The translations under genes were made by a program, and so were the position numbers. A DNA stretch of 64,000 nucleotides from an uncultured Rhizobium sp. (GTDB lineage: Bacteria; Pseudomonadota; Alphaproteobacteria; Rhizobiales; Rhizobiaceae): positions 60,193-124,192 of the forward strand of contig CAMFIE010000010.1 in NCBI GenBank assembly GCA_945952315.1. The letters are read 5' to 3'. The notes below the pieces were generated by a model. The model was not told the DNA's origin, made no database searches, and saw only the letters and a program-made list of their open reading frames with translations. This document shows, in pieces, positions 53,783 to 61,507 of this stretch. Positions within the stretch are counted from its first letter, which is position 1; each line of letters opens with the position of its first letter.

Positions 53783-53945
53783 TTGGCAGATAGCCTTTCT
53801 CTCTGAGATACTGAATTAAGAGACGATCCATCAAGGCGGACAGTGAAACGCTTTCTCGTGCAGCAGCTTTTTCGCCTGCTTTTTTCACGGTCGGCCGCAT
53901 CCTAACGGCAAACGCTTCAGTTTTTTTCTCGTCTTCCAAAGCCAT
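53775..53945 (-). CDS. CopG/Arc-like small DNA-binding protein
   Basis: A 56-residue protein: MALEDEKKTEAFAVRMRPTV, then EKAAARESVSLSALMDRLLI and QYLREKGYLPND. This is the beta-strand plus two-helix plan of ribbon-helix-helix repressors. ATG 53945 is used; the longer frame upstream is rejected because it crosses the promoter region. It is the first gene of the copG-parB-like operon and is divergent from the HTH gene at 54077, so it is a good candidate for local repressor. Confidence 0.65.
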   Translation of the reverse strand: MALEDEKKTEAFAVRMRPTVKKAGEKAAARESVSLSALMDRLLIQYLREKGYLPND

Positions 53946-53960
53946 TTGTATGACACACCG

Positions 53961-53993
53961 TTGACATTGTTCGATTGGGTGAATATGTATAAC
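53961..53993 (+). promoter_or_regulatory. candidate promoter in the divergent control region
   Basis: TTGACA (53961-53966) is a perfect -35 box. TATGTA (53984-53989, spacer 17) or TATAAC (53988-53993, spacer 21) could serve as -10. It points toward the HTH gene at 54077. TGACAC/GTGTCT elements flank it and may be operator half-sites. Confidence 0.45.
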
Positions 53994-54076
53994 AGTGTCT
54001 AATACAAAACTCAAGCGACCCTTGCCGTGTTGCAACCACGGGCAAGGGCCTAACCGCAGGCTAAGGAGATTACCCC

Positions 54077-54901
54077 ATGCCCGAAGCTGTAGACAGCAAT
54101 AGCACAACTGCGTCCGTAAATCAGCCAACGAAACCGCAGAAAAAACAGCGGGTGGCACCGACCGGCATTCCTGTCATGAAGGCACCGCCACCGTTCGGGG
54201 ATCTTCCCGAATATGTCCAACGGGACGTAGAAGCTACCCAAGAAATGCTGCGGTCGCATGCAACCATGGTAGCCGCGCTTTTGGAAACGGGAGACGACTT
54301 CTCATTGTACTCCAATGGGGTACATGCAATCCACCAACTGATTATGTTTCGACTGGACGAGGTACTGGATTCCGCCCGTTTGGAAATTGAGGAAATTCGA
54401 GAGAAATCTATCCGAGAGGGCCAAGCCGAGCTTTTCACCCGTATCGGTGAAATGGTGTGTGCGGCCTATACGGCAAGCGGCGAAGTAGGGTTCCGCCTCG
54501 ATGATTTTGAAAGATGGGATGATACGAAACTTAAGATATACTTCGCTCAAACGCGCAGATTTCGCAATGCTCTTAAGGAGAAATCCGGTGGTAGTACCGA
54601 TCAATTGACCATCGGCAGTCTTTTGCCGTGGCTTCAAATGACGATTTACAAAGCGCTTGCACCTGACGTAGTTCCACCTGTTTTTGGTCAAAAACCTGTA
54701 GTTCATGAGTTCGCTACTGATAAACCTACGTTTTCCGCGTCACCGATGGCGGCTTACCGTGGAGAATTGGCGAAACGTCTCGCTGATGATGGACACTCGA
54801 TAGCGCAGATTTCCCAAATCATGAACATCAAGCGATCCGCAGTAGAGCGTATTTTGGATCGCCTGACGTCTGAGGAAAGCAAAGCCAGAAAGACCGCTTG
54901 A
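54077..54901 (+). CDS. phage HTH-containing protein of unknown function
   Basis: A 274-residue protein. The N-terminal 40 residues are Pro/Lys-rich and disordered. Residues 45-200 are helical with an acidic coiled coil (RLDEVLDSARLEIEEIREKS). The C-terminal 45 residues contain an HTH (GHSIAQISQIMNIKRSAVER). AGGCTAAGGAGATTACCCC precedes the ATG. It is divergent from the CopG/ParB-like operon and ends in a strong terminator, so the pair looks like a regulatory switch. No family recognised. Confidence 0.75.
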   Translation: MPEAVDSNSTTASVNQPTKPQKKQRVAPTGIPVMKAPPPFGDLPEYVQRDVEATQEMLRSHATMVAALLETGDDFSLYSNGVHAIHQLIMFRLDEVLDSARLEIEEIREKSIREGQAELFTRIGEMVCAAYTASGEVGFRLDDFERWDDTKLKIYFAQTRRFRNALKEKSGGSTDQLTIGSLLPWLQMTIYKALAPDVVPPVFGQKPVVHEFATDKPTFSASPMAAYRGELAKRLADDGHSIAQISQIMNIKRSAVERILDRLTSEESKARKTA

Positions 54902-54918
54902 ATTTCCGGATGACCTTG

Positions 54919-54951
54919 AATGGCGCGGCTCTTCTGCCGCGCCATTTTTGT
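54919..54951 (+). terminator. intrinsic terminator after the HTH gene
   Basis: A perfect 11-bp stem AATGGCGCGGC/GCCGCGCCATT with a 6-nt loop runs into TTTG TTG. Confidence 0.88.
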
Positions 54952-54969
54952 TGAATTGCAACGGCAGTT

Positions 54970-55263
54970 TTGACGTTCACAGAGCCATCGAAAACCTCAA
55001 CCTTGAAGCCAGTTCAGTTTGAACTTCAAGGGATGAGAACAATGCGGATGAAGTTGACGGAAGCGCAACAAATGGTTGCAATCGAGAATGTTACTCCTAT
55101 TTGGCTCCTCGTCTTTTTACGCCTAGTGCGGGGTGAGGCAGACGGCAGTTTTGCTAGGGCTTTTGCCATGCTTCCGTCCGCACTTCCTTCACTTGCGCCA
55201 TGCCCTACAAAGGTTGAAGCAGCGGTGGTCCTAGCCTATCATCGCCTTGGTAACTTCAGGTGA
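54970..55263 (+). CDS. possible small phage protein
   Basis: A frame of up to 97 residues. The part after MRMKLTEAQQMVAIENVTPI looks protein-like, with a hydrophobic stretch IWLLVFLRLVRGEADGSFAR. The start codon is unclear and no good ribosome site is present. It follows a terminator by 19 bp, so it would need its own promoter. Unknown family; could be chance. Confidence 0.3.
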   Translation: MTFTEPSKTSTLKPVQFELQGMRTMRMKLTEAQQMVAIENVTPIWLLVFLRLVRGEADGSFARAFAMLPSALPSLAPCPTKVEAAVVLAYHRLGNFR

Positions 55264-55982
55264 ATTCGATCAACCAATGGGACCGCTCAGTTTCCTTGCA
55301 TCATCTCTAAATGTATCTGATATCATTGAATATTTTCGCAAAAGAAACCGAGTTGCTTTTGCGGTTTGGAGTTCCGAGAGAATTTACCCTGATCTACGTT
55401 GCTAATTTCTTCGGTTCTAAAGTTCGTTGTTCCATATTTTTCAATGATTTGAAGACTTCTCAAAGCATTCTCGAAAGCTTTCGCACTGGCTTTTCAAAAA
55501 TCACAAAGATGCACTTAACTTCTGGAAATTCACTAAAATAGTCATTTTTCCGTATTTTTTCCTGACACGGGGAAGAGCATTTCACGGTTTATTTCCAATT
55601 TTTCTATTTTTAGTGGTCCTTACTTACGATGCATATTTTTCAATGACTTGCGACACGTAACGACACGTAACGACAGATAACGACGGATAATCTCGGCCAT
55701 TATCGGAAATTATCACCTTTTCCGTATCTCTGTGTCACGTAACACCGATGAGATTTTGAAGCCGGTGTCGCCGGTGTAGCGGATCGCGGATTTTGCAAAA
55801 ATTTTCACGGCAAATGCAAAAATATAGTTTTTGCATTCATCTGATAAAAAGCGCCTTTTCATATCTCACTCGTCTCGTCCAATCCCGTTCGTGAACTTCT
55901 ATAGCCTCGACAAAAGGCGAGAATCATATCCCTACTGTCATATCCGGCCGACGTGTTCGGCGCATGATGGTAGGAGCCGAAC
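55264..55982. other. AT-rich non-coding region of the island
   Basis: A 719-bp stretch with no convincing gene; the short frame at 55311-55541 has no ribosome site and an unlikely composition. Local AT content is far above the rest of the window. It contains the iteron block at 55651-55690, a GATAAT/ATTATC/ATTATC set, a near-palindrome GTGTCACGTAACAC (55732-55745) and a direct repeat CCGGTGT (about 55761-55777). It is the best candidate in the window for a phage replication, partition or packaging site. Confidence 0.55.
55651..55690 (+). repeat. four tandem 10-bp iterons
   Basis: CGACACGTAA, CGACACGTAA, CGACAGATAA and CGACGGATAA follow each other without spacer. The period of 10 bp places them on one face of the helix. 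An inverted set GATAAT (55686-55691), ATTATC (55699-55704) and ATTATC (55709-55714) continues the array. Such phased repeats are typical for binding by an initiator, a partition protein or a repressor. The element lies between the regulatory genes and the methylase gene. Confidence 0.75.
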
Positions 55983-56312
55983 ATGGAAAGAGCTTTCAAC
56001 TCATACTTGGACATCCTAGTCGCTCAGGCCAGCAACCTAGCGCTCAACAGCGTGAGCTTCCGTGGCAATCTCCGAAGCTTGCTCACCAACGCATTGAGCC
56101 AGATTAAGCCGACGGCAGCTTGCAATCAGCTTGTAGGAAAGGTGACGAGTGCAGGCGTAGAGCTTCTGCAGGCGCACGAGGGCTGGGCGGTCACTGGAGG
56201 CAAAGAGGCCGATAAAAAATTAGCAGCCTTCATTGCCTCCGTGGACAGTTTGCGAGCGGAAATGGAAAATTGTCCGACTTCTGATATGGCCCAAGCACTC
56301 GGCCTCTCCTAG
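55983..56312 (+). CDS. small helical protein of unknown function
   Basis: A 109-residue frame starting MERAFNSYLDILVAQASNLA, with GGAG 6 nt before the ATG. It is predicted helical and amphipathic and ends in DMAQALGLS. No signal, membrane segment or known motif is seen. It is the only clear plus-strand gene downstream of the iterons and converges on the methylase gene. Unknown family. Confidence 0.5.
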   Translation: MERAFNSYLDILVAQASNLALNSVSFRGNLRSLLTNALSQIKPTAACNQLVGKVTSAGVELLQAHEGWAVTGGKEADKKLAAFIASVDSLRAEMENCPTSDMAQALGLS

Positions 56313-56342
56313 TATGTGCCGCTACATTCACAGACGGTCATT

Positions 56343-57146
56343 TCACACCAACTTTGTGATTAATACCTCTTTGACCGACTTAGTGTTGTCGCCGCCTGCT
56401 ACTGAATATTTACAGTCCACCTCGTAGATTTCGAAGCCTTCGAAGGTTTCATAGACTTCTTGCCGGGCGTTCAAAGACACTATGAAGGCGCTTCGAAGGT
56501 CCTTCAAAAACTTAGCCATCTTAGAGAAATCCTCCCGCGAAAAGACACCCTTGCCGTAATCGGCTTCATTACCCCAATAGGGTGGGTCGAGATAGAAGAG
56601 CATTCCCGGCCGATCATAGCGCTGAATGAACTCGATCCAGTCCATGTTCTCGATGACGACGCCGGAAAGGCGCTCATGGATTTCCTCGAGCTGCGGGCCG
56701 AGCTTCATAAGGTTGAAACGGGCGGTACCGCTAGGAACCACACCGAATGTCTGGCCTTTCACCTTCCCACCGAATGCCAGGCGCTGGAGGTACAGGAAGC
56801 GCGCTGCGCGTTCGAGATCGGTGAGAGTGGACGGGTTGGTTTTCGAGAGCCGTTCGAATTCTCGACGTGACGTGATCTGGAAGCGCAGCGTGTCCATGAA
56901 CTGCGGGTAATGGCGCTGAAGGATACGGAAGAGATTGGCGACCTCGCCATTGATGTCGTTGATGACCTCGGTTTTCGGCTGAAGGCTACGGCGAAGGAAA
57001 ACGCCACCCATGCCGACAAAAGGTTCAGCATATCCGTCATGAGGGGTCTTGTTGATCAGATTTATGATGGTTTTCGACAGAAGACGCTTGCCACCAAGAT
57101 ATGGCGCGGCCGGATTGGCAGGCGCGACGGGCTGCAAATTGTCCAT
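56343..57146 (-). CDS. Dam-type adenine-specific DNA methyltransferase
   Basis: A 267-residue D12-class N6-adenine methyltransferase. Motif X is APYLGGKRLLSKTIINLI, motif I YAEPFVGMGGVFLRRS (SAM binding), and motif IV FYLDPPYWG with the catalytic DPPY. The alpha-group order of motifs fits. The target-recognition region lies between residues 70 and 160. There is no restriction endonuclease next to it, so it is an orphan methylase of the kind phages use to avoid restriction or to time gene expression. The recognised sequence is unknown; GATC-like or CcrM-like GANTC sites are both possible. Confidence 0.92.
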   Translation of the reverse strand: MDNLQPVAPANPAAPYLGGKRLLSKTIINLINKTPHDGYAEPFVGMGGVFLRRSLQPKTEVINDINGEVANLFRILQRHYPQFMDTLRFQITSRREFERLSKTNPSTLTDLERAARFLYLQRLAFGGKVKGQTFGVVPSGTARFNLMKLGPQLEEIHERLSGVVIENMDWIEFIQRYDRPGMLFYLDPPYWGNEADYGKGVFSREDFSKMAKFLKDLRSAFIVSLNARQEVYETFEGFEIYEVDCKYSVAGGDNTKSVKEVLITKLV

Positions 57147-57256
57147 TCAGATTTGCTTTCGAATCTGTCACAACAAATACGCCCTGCAGGGTACGGGTGT
57201 GACGGTTAAGCCAATTGGCTGTCGTGCGGGATCGGATCGTGAAACTTGACCCCGCA

Positions 57257-57284
57257 GCCGAGTGATTGTGAGAGGTCACTCGGC
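57257..57284. terminator. hairpin downstream of the GapR-like gene
   Basis: A perfect 9-bp stem GCCGAGTGA/TCACTCGGC with a 10-nt loop lies 20 bp after the GapR-like stop on the minus strand. No T run follows. It probably marks the end of the tail operon. Confidence 0.5.
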
Positions 57285-57303
57285 CGCCCGGCTGTCACCA
57301 GGC

Positions 57304-57558
57304 TTAGTGTTCCATCCCAAGCGCTGCCATGTATGTATCGAGGATAGATGCCTCCTCGATCCGCTCGTGGGTATCCTTCTTCCGAAGCCGTAGGATGCTG
57401 CGGATCGCCTTCACGTCGTAGCCCCGGCCTTTCGCTTCGCCCATCACATCAGCGATGTCGTCGGCGATGGTTTTCTTTTCCTCTTCGAGACGCTCGATGC
57501 GTTCAATGAACTGGCGCAGTTCGGCCGCTGCAACGGTTTCAGAATTGTCATCTTCCAT
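57304..57558 (-). CDS. GapR-like protein (DUF2312)
   Basis: An 84-residue protein matching the DUF2312/GapR family: [20 protein letters not shown] then [40 protein letters not shown] and [12 protein letters not shown]. GapR of Caulobacter is a nucleoid protein that clamps overtwisted AT-rich DNA ahead of replication and transcription forks and stimulates topoisomerases. Here the gene lies 17 bp after gpD at the end of the P2-type tail operon, which suggests phage use, for example in replication or DNA condensation. The length matches the family. Confidence 0.9.
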   Translation of the reverse strand: MEDDNSETVAAAELRQFIERIERLEEEKKTIADDIADVMGEAKGRGYDVKAIRSILRLRKKDTHERIEEASILDTYMAALGMEH

Positions 57559-57575
57559 TTCAGTTTCCTTACGGT

Positions 57576-58580
57576 TTAGGAGCTAGCCTTGTTGGCGAGA
57601 TCGATCGACATGACCCAGCCGCTGCTGTCGAAATCAAAGGTATGGTGGATACTGGCCGCGATCAGTTCGGCTGCATCATATGCGCCGTAACCAGAGAGCT
57701 TGACGGGTGCGCCTGCCATGGCATCGACATCGCCGTCTGTATCTACCGAACCGCTAACACTGTTGCGGTCAAGCTCTGCGCCGGAGGCTTTTGCAATCGC
57801 TGTTGCCGCTTCCTTTGACGGAGCTGGATGCACCGCCATATACAATGACGCTTTCCCGGCCGCCGTTTCGCTGACCGCCTTTGTGATCCCTTCGTCCTGA
57901 TCGAAATACGATGCCTCGACTTTTTCGAACTGCCCGCGCGTCTCGGACGACAGATTGAACGAATGGCTGGCCGAAAAGAGGATTTTGATCGTCGGCATCA
58001 CGGTTCCGGAAGCCGTCTTCCCACTGTTGCGCTTGGCAACAAGCATTTGGCCATTCGCGAATTTCAAGGTGCCGCCGACTTCCTCGGCCAGTTCGTCGGC
58101 GAAGCTGGAAAGATCCTGGTTGAACCGAAGCCGGTACGGGACGGCAATGGAGGCGAGATCAGCGGCCACTGTCGCGGCCTTTTTTGCCTGTCCGGCCAGC
58201 TCCTTAAAAATCTCGCCGACCGTTGTCTCTTCGAAGTGTTCCGTCGCGGCCTTTTTGTCCGCATCAATGAAATCACTTGCACGCGCAGTAATCGACCGGG
58301 TGTAGCCGCTCTCCGGATCTCCACTCAGCGAGCTGCTCTGAAATGTGAAGAGGCCAGCATCCCGGAGTGGCCCACCACTCCATCCGTAGATGAACTGATA
58401 CTTCGTTCCGTCCTGTGGTCCGGCCTCGAATGGCGGGTTTACTGCGAAAGTGAACGAGAGCTCGTCCGCCTCACCCCCATCATTGTCCGTATAATCGATG
58501 CTTATCAGCCCTTGGCTTTGCCAAGCGTTGAACAGGTTTGTGCCGCTCTCACCGATGATCATGACGACAGGCTGCTTCAT
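57576..58580 (-). CDS. phage tail hub protein D (late control protein D family)
   Basis: A 334-residue P2 gpD-type protein. It opens [20 protein letters not shown], has [40 protein letters not shown] and [20 protein letters not shown] with [18 protein letters not shown], the typical hub order. It forms the ring at the distal tail end that carries the spike. ATG 58580 follows the gpX stop by 2 nt; an in-frame GTG at 58592 is the alternative. Confidence 0.92.
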   Translation of the reverse strand: MKQPVVMIIGESGTNLFNAWQSQGLISIDYTDNDGGEADELSFTFAVNPPFEAGPQDGTKYQFIYGWSGGPLRDAGLFTFQSSSLSGDPESGYTRSITARASDFIDADKKAATEHFEETTVGEIFKELAGQAKKAATVAADLASIAVPYRLRFNQDLSSFADELAEEVGGTLKFANGQMLVAKRNSGKTASGTVMPTIKILFSASHSFNLSSETRGQFEKVEASYFDQDEGITKAVSETAAGKASLYMAVHPAPSKEAATAIAKASGAELDRNSVSGSVDTDGDVDAMAGAPVKLSGYGAYDAAELIAASIHHTFDFDSSGWVMSIDLANKASS

Positions 58581-58582
58581 GG

Positions 58583-58804
58583 CTATTTCCACTGAACCAC
58601 GGGGCGAAGGTTGATTTTTGGAGTGAATTGCTTCGGTGTTTTGATCGCGGTACCGGCAGGAACAATTCCATCCACAATAACAGATGCCAGGCCGGGATTA
58701 CTCGCCAGGAGGGCTTCAACCGAGCCGTTGCGTTCCGTCTGGAATAGCCGATTGGCAATTTTGTCGAGGCGCAGGCCGCCGTAGGGGACGGTGTAAACGG
58801 TCAT
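58583..58804 (-). CDS. phage tail protein X (LysM-like)
   Basis: A 73-residue P2 gpX-type protein: MTVYTVPYGGLRLDKIANRL, LLASNPGLASVIVDGIVPAG and TAIKTPKQFTPK. The LysM-like fold is expected to bind near the tail hub. It overlaps the gpU stop by 4 nt (ATGA). Family length matches. Confidence 0.92.
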   Translation of the reverse strand: MTVYTVPYGGLRLDKIANRLFQTERNGSVEALLASNPGLASVIVDGIVPAGTAIKTPKQFTPKINLRPVVQWK

Positions 58805-59265
58805 GTCAGATCTCCTATCCGCAGGAAGGAGCCTCGACCAAAAAGGCTAGCGATGGAGGGGAGCATTATCAGGCCAATCGAAATATCGATCTGACGGCCG
58901 ATCCCATCGAATGGGTGTAACTTCTCCTCGTCGGTCTCAAGGGTCTGGATCACGCATAGGCCGCTCGATTGCCCGAAATAGTTCCCCTTTAACCGGATCA
59001 GCGGGATAGTGTTTTGGGCCTGATGATGAGCGGTGAGGATGGCAAAAGCATCCATGCCGCCGAAGACATGAGGCATGGTTGTTGCTTCGATGTGCAACGT
59101 GCGCTCACCCAAGCCCGTCTTCTGGTAAGACATTCCGGCGGGGATCGCGTGAGCTGGAAAGCGGGCTTCAGACGATGACGAAAGCCGCTGCGGATTGAGG
59201 CCGATTGTGTAGAGAATAGCACCGCCAATGGCGATTAGCGCCCCGTGCTCGCGAAATGCGCTCAT
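58801..59265 (-). CDS. phage tail terminator-type protein U
   Basis: A 154-residue P2 gpU-type protein: LIAIGGAILYTIGLNPQRLS, TGLGERTLHIEATTMPHVFG and GGMDAFAILTAHHQAQNTIP, with LIRLKGNYFGQSSGLCVIQT. Its start overlaps the tape measure stop by 4 nt. Role: tail assembly, following the tape measure protein in every P2-like operon. Confidence 0.92.
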   Translation of the reverse strand: MSAFREHGALIAIGGAILYTIGLNPQRLSSSSEARFPAHAIPAGMSYQKTGLGERTLHIEATTMPHVFGGMDAFAILTAHHQAQNTIPLIRLKGNYFGQSSGLCVIQTLETDEEKLHPFDGIGRQIDISIGLIMLPSIASLFGRGSFLRIGDLT

Positions 59266-61313
59266 TGGATCGGTCTCCCGGTGCTGGACAGTGACCGGGC
59301 TTTTGCCACTTGAATTCTCCTATTCTGCTCCCGAACTGCCGCACGACCTGCTGCTTTCGGGTTCGGAGATGAGATGTTGTTATTGACGGTGATTTTCCCG
59401 CTGGCCGGATTTCCAACCACGCCACCGCCGCTTGGCGGAATGAACGTCGGCTGTATTGTTGGTGAAACAGTAAAACCGAACATGGCTTTTATCTGATCGG
59501 CAATTGATTGTGCCTGGGCGAGTACCGCTCCCTGCTGTGCCTGAATGCCTTCATTGAGGCCAACCATTGCCTCTTCACCGGTCGGTCGTAGGTCGATTGC
59601 CATATGGTCCTTAAGGCTGAAGCCAGGATCAGCGGCGGCACCAAAGAGAATGCGGTTCCAGTCATATCCTTCTTTGGAGCGCTTCGCCCCATAGGCAGCG
59701 GTTGCTCCTTGGCGATTACTAGACAGCGTCTCGCGGGAGGCCTGAACCTGTTCATCCGTCATTTCTAAGCGGTCGTTTATGTTGGCCAATATGGCTTCCA
59801 TGAACGGAAGCATCGGTTCAGCGAAGGATTTTGCGCCCGCTGCCATATGTGAGGTGAAGCGCGAGAACTGAGAGTTCACGTTGCCTGTGGAGCGATCATA
59901 GTCTTTGGCAACGGTACCTTTCGACTGGCCCATGTCGGCAATCATCTGCTGAAGCTTGTCCCAGTTGTCGAAAATTGCGTTGTAGGCGGGCTGGGAGGTC
60001 GAGTTTCTAAAGGTGTCCGCGAATTTCGCCTCGTTCTCCTTGCCCCCGAACTCTTTTCTCAGCGTGTCCAGGACTGTCATGGTGGGATCAGCACCATTTT
60101 TTCTGGCCTTCGCCATAATTCCGAAAATGTCGATGCCCTGCTTGCCAAGCCGATCAACGACGTCCGGAGAAGTGAAGTCTACCAGCATGGATTCGAAGGC
60201 GTTCGCGGCTTGATCTGACGAACCGCTGACACTGCGAATGATCTGCGCCATAGCAGTGGTGTTTCGAACGCCTTCAAGGCCGCTGGAACCTTTGCTGCTC
60301 ATCAGCGCCAGCAAGCTCGGGAAGCGAGAAGCCATGTCCTTGGTTTCGAACTGACCCGCTTTCCCGCCATATGCGGTCGTATCGTAGGCGGCCATCAACT
60401 GCTCTGGCGTGATGCCCATGTTATTGCGCAGAGCGATGGTCATCTGCGCGATGTCTTCGAGATCAGTTTGAGTGGCCTTTGCAAAAACAAGTGCTGGGTC
60501 TGTCATTTTGACGGCCGTATCAGGTGACAGTCCGCCGCCCATCAGGCCGCCAAATACTTTTTGTGCACCGAGTTCACCGACGCCGCGTTTAGCCCCTACT
60601 TGCCGTAGAATTTTGTCTATTTCAGCTTGTTGACCTTCGCCATAGGAACCGAGAACCGCTAGCTGATCAGATCCGAATTCAGCTTCTGCAGCTGCCTTTA
60701 CTGTCGCGCCAGCAACAACCGCCCCACCGGCAGCTGCACTACCGACCGCATAAGCGCCGCCAGCGCCCAGAACCATCAATCCATCGCCGCCAAGTGCATC
60801 GTAGGCCGCACCTGCCGCCGTTGACATCCCTGATGGCGGTCGACCATGCGGCGTCGACATACGGCCGTTGGTGCCACCGGTGCCCGGCTGAATTCCCCGG
60901 TTCGAATGAGGTATGTTGTTCAGTTCGCGGGTCTTGCGGCCGAGAGTATCGATTGCATCACCAGCTGCCTTGGCATCCGCCTTCAGCCCATCAAATGCCC
61001 CGTCGCCGATCCGATTAATTTCGCGCCTTGCATTGTTGGCTGCAGTCCCGATCTGCTCGATGGACCGGCGCGCCCCATCACTTGCCGAGTTCACATTGCC
61101 GAGCTGGCGTTTCATCGCCTCGATGTCTCTGGTGGCATCATTGGCGCTTCGCCCGGCGCTCTTCAGGTCGCTGGCTAATCCATCCCCGCCTTTGGACTTG
61201 CCAATCCGGTCGATGGTCTTTTGAAGTTCCTTCAAATCCTTTTCGGCGGTCTCGGCCGGACGAGAAAGCTGGTTGTCGAGCCGCAGTCGAAGCGAGACGT
61301 CAAGATCGGTCAT
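59262..61313 (-). CDS. phage tape measure protein T
   Basis: A 683-residue tape measure protein. The start ATG 61313 overlaps the E' stop (ATGA), which fixes it at MTDLDVSLRLRLDNQLSRPA; a longer frame upstream is not used. N-terminal coiled coil (about 20-140), an Ala/Gly-rich membrane-active stretch (about 190-225), and a helical remainder, ending RSLSSTGRPIQ. It controls tail length and is ejected with the DNA. It is in the classical P2 position E-E'-T-U-X-D. The second copy at 47121-49160 is similar over the full length. Confidence 0.94.
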   Translation of the reverse strand: MTDLDVSLRLRLDNQLSRPAETAEKDLKELQKTIDRIGKSKGGDGLASDLKSAGRSANDATRDIEAMKRQLGNVNSASDGARRSIEQIGTAANNARREINRIGDGAFDGLKADAKAAGDAIDTLGRKTRELNNIPHSNRGIQPGTGGTNGRMSTPHGRPPSGMSTAAGAAYDALGGDGLMVLGAGGAYAVGSAAAGGAVVAGATVKAAAEAEFGSDQLAVLGSYGEGQQAEIDKILRQVGAKRGVGELGAQKVFGGLMGGGLSPDTAVKMTDPALVFAKATQTDLEDIAQMTIALRNNMGITPEQLMAAYDTTAYGGKAGQFETKDMASRFPSLLALMSSKGSSGLEGVRNTTAMAQIIRSVSGSSDQAANAFESMLVDFTSPDVVDRLGKQGIDIFGIMAKARKNGADPTMTVLDTLRKEFGGKENEAKFADTFRNSTSQPAYNAIFDNWDKLQQMIADMGQSKGTVAKDYDRSTGNVNSQFSRFTSHMAAGAKSFAEPMLPFMEAILANINDRLEMTDEQVQASRETLSSNRQGATAAYGAKRSKEGYDWNRILFGAAADPGFSLKDHMAIDLRPTGEEAMVGLNEGIQAQQGAVLAQAQSIADQIKAMFGFTVSPTIQPTFIPPSGGGVVGNPASGKITVNNNISSPNPKAAGRAAVREQNRRIQVAKARSLSSTGRPIQ

Positions 61314-61507
61314 CGGCGCAGTCCCCAGGTCTCTAGCCAGATCTTCTCGGCCGAGGGCCACCACCGGATGGCTTCATCCCAAGGCATCTTAAGGATTTCG
61401 GGTAGCGAAGTGTTGTGGATGTTCGAAATCCGGCCGATCACATGTCGCCAGTCGGCTGGGGCGATGATGATGCGGTCGAACGAGGCCGGAAGACGCGGGG
61501 CAAAAAA
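61310..61507 (-). CDS. E' extension of the tail assembly chaperone (-1 frame)
   Basis: The reading frame one base back from E is open from the slippery site at 61507-61501 to the TGA at 61312-61310. It adds 63 residues after the slip (PRLPASFDRIIIAPADWRHV, then IGRISNIHNTSLPEILKMPW and SAEKIWLETWGLRR). It has no start codon of its own in a sensible position. The E+E' product would be 207 residues. In P2 and many contractile-tailed phages the same arrangement produces a minor chaperone needed to load the tape measure protein. The stop overlaps the T start. Confidence 0.85.
   Translation of the reverse strand, partial: FFAPRLPASFDRIIIAPADWRHVIGRISNIHNTSLPEILKMPWDEAIRWWPSAEKIWLETWGLRR

Noticed and set aside
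55311..55541. 76-codon frame in the AT-rich island region
   Set aside because: No ribosome site and AT-driven composition; left as non-coding.
55651..55690. CRISPR array
   Set aside because: The 10-bp units are contiguous without spacers and there are no cas genes.
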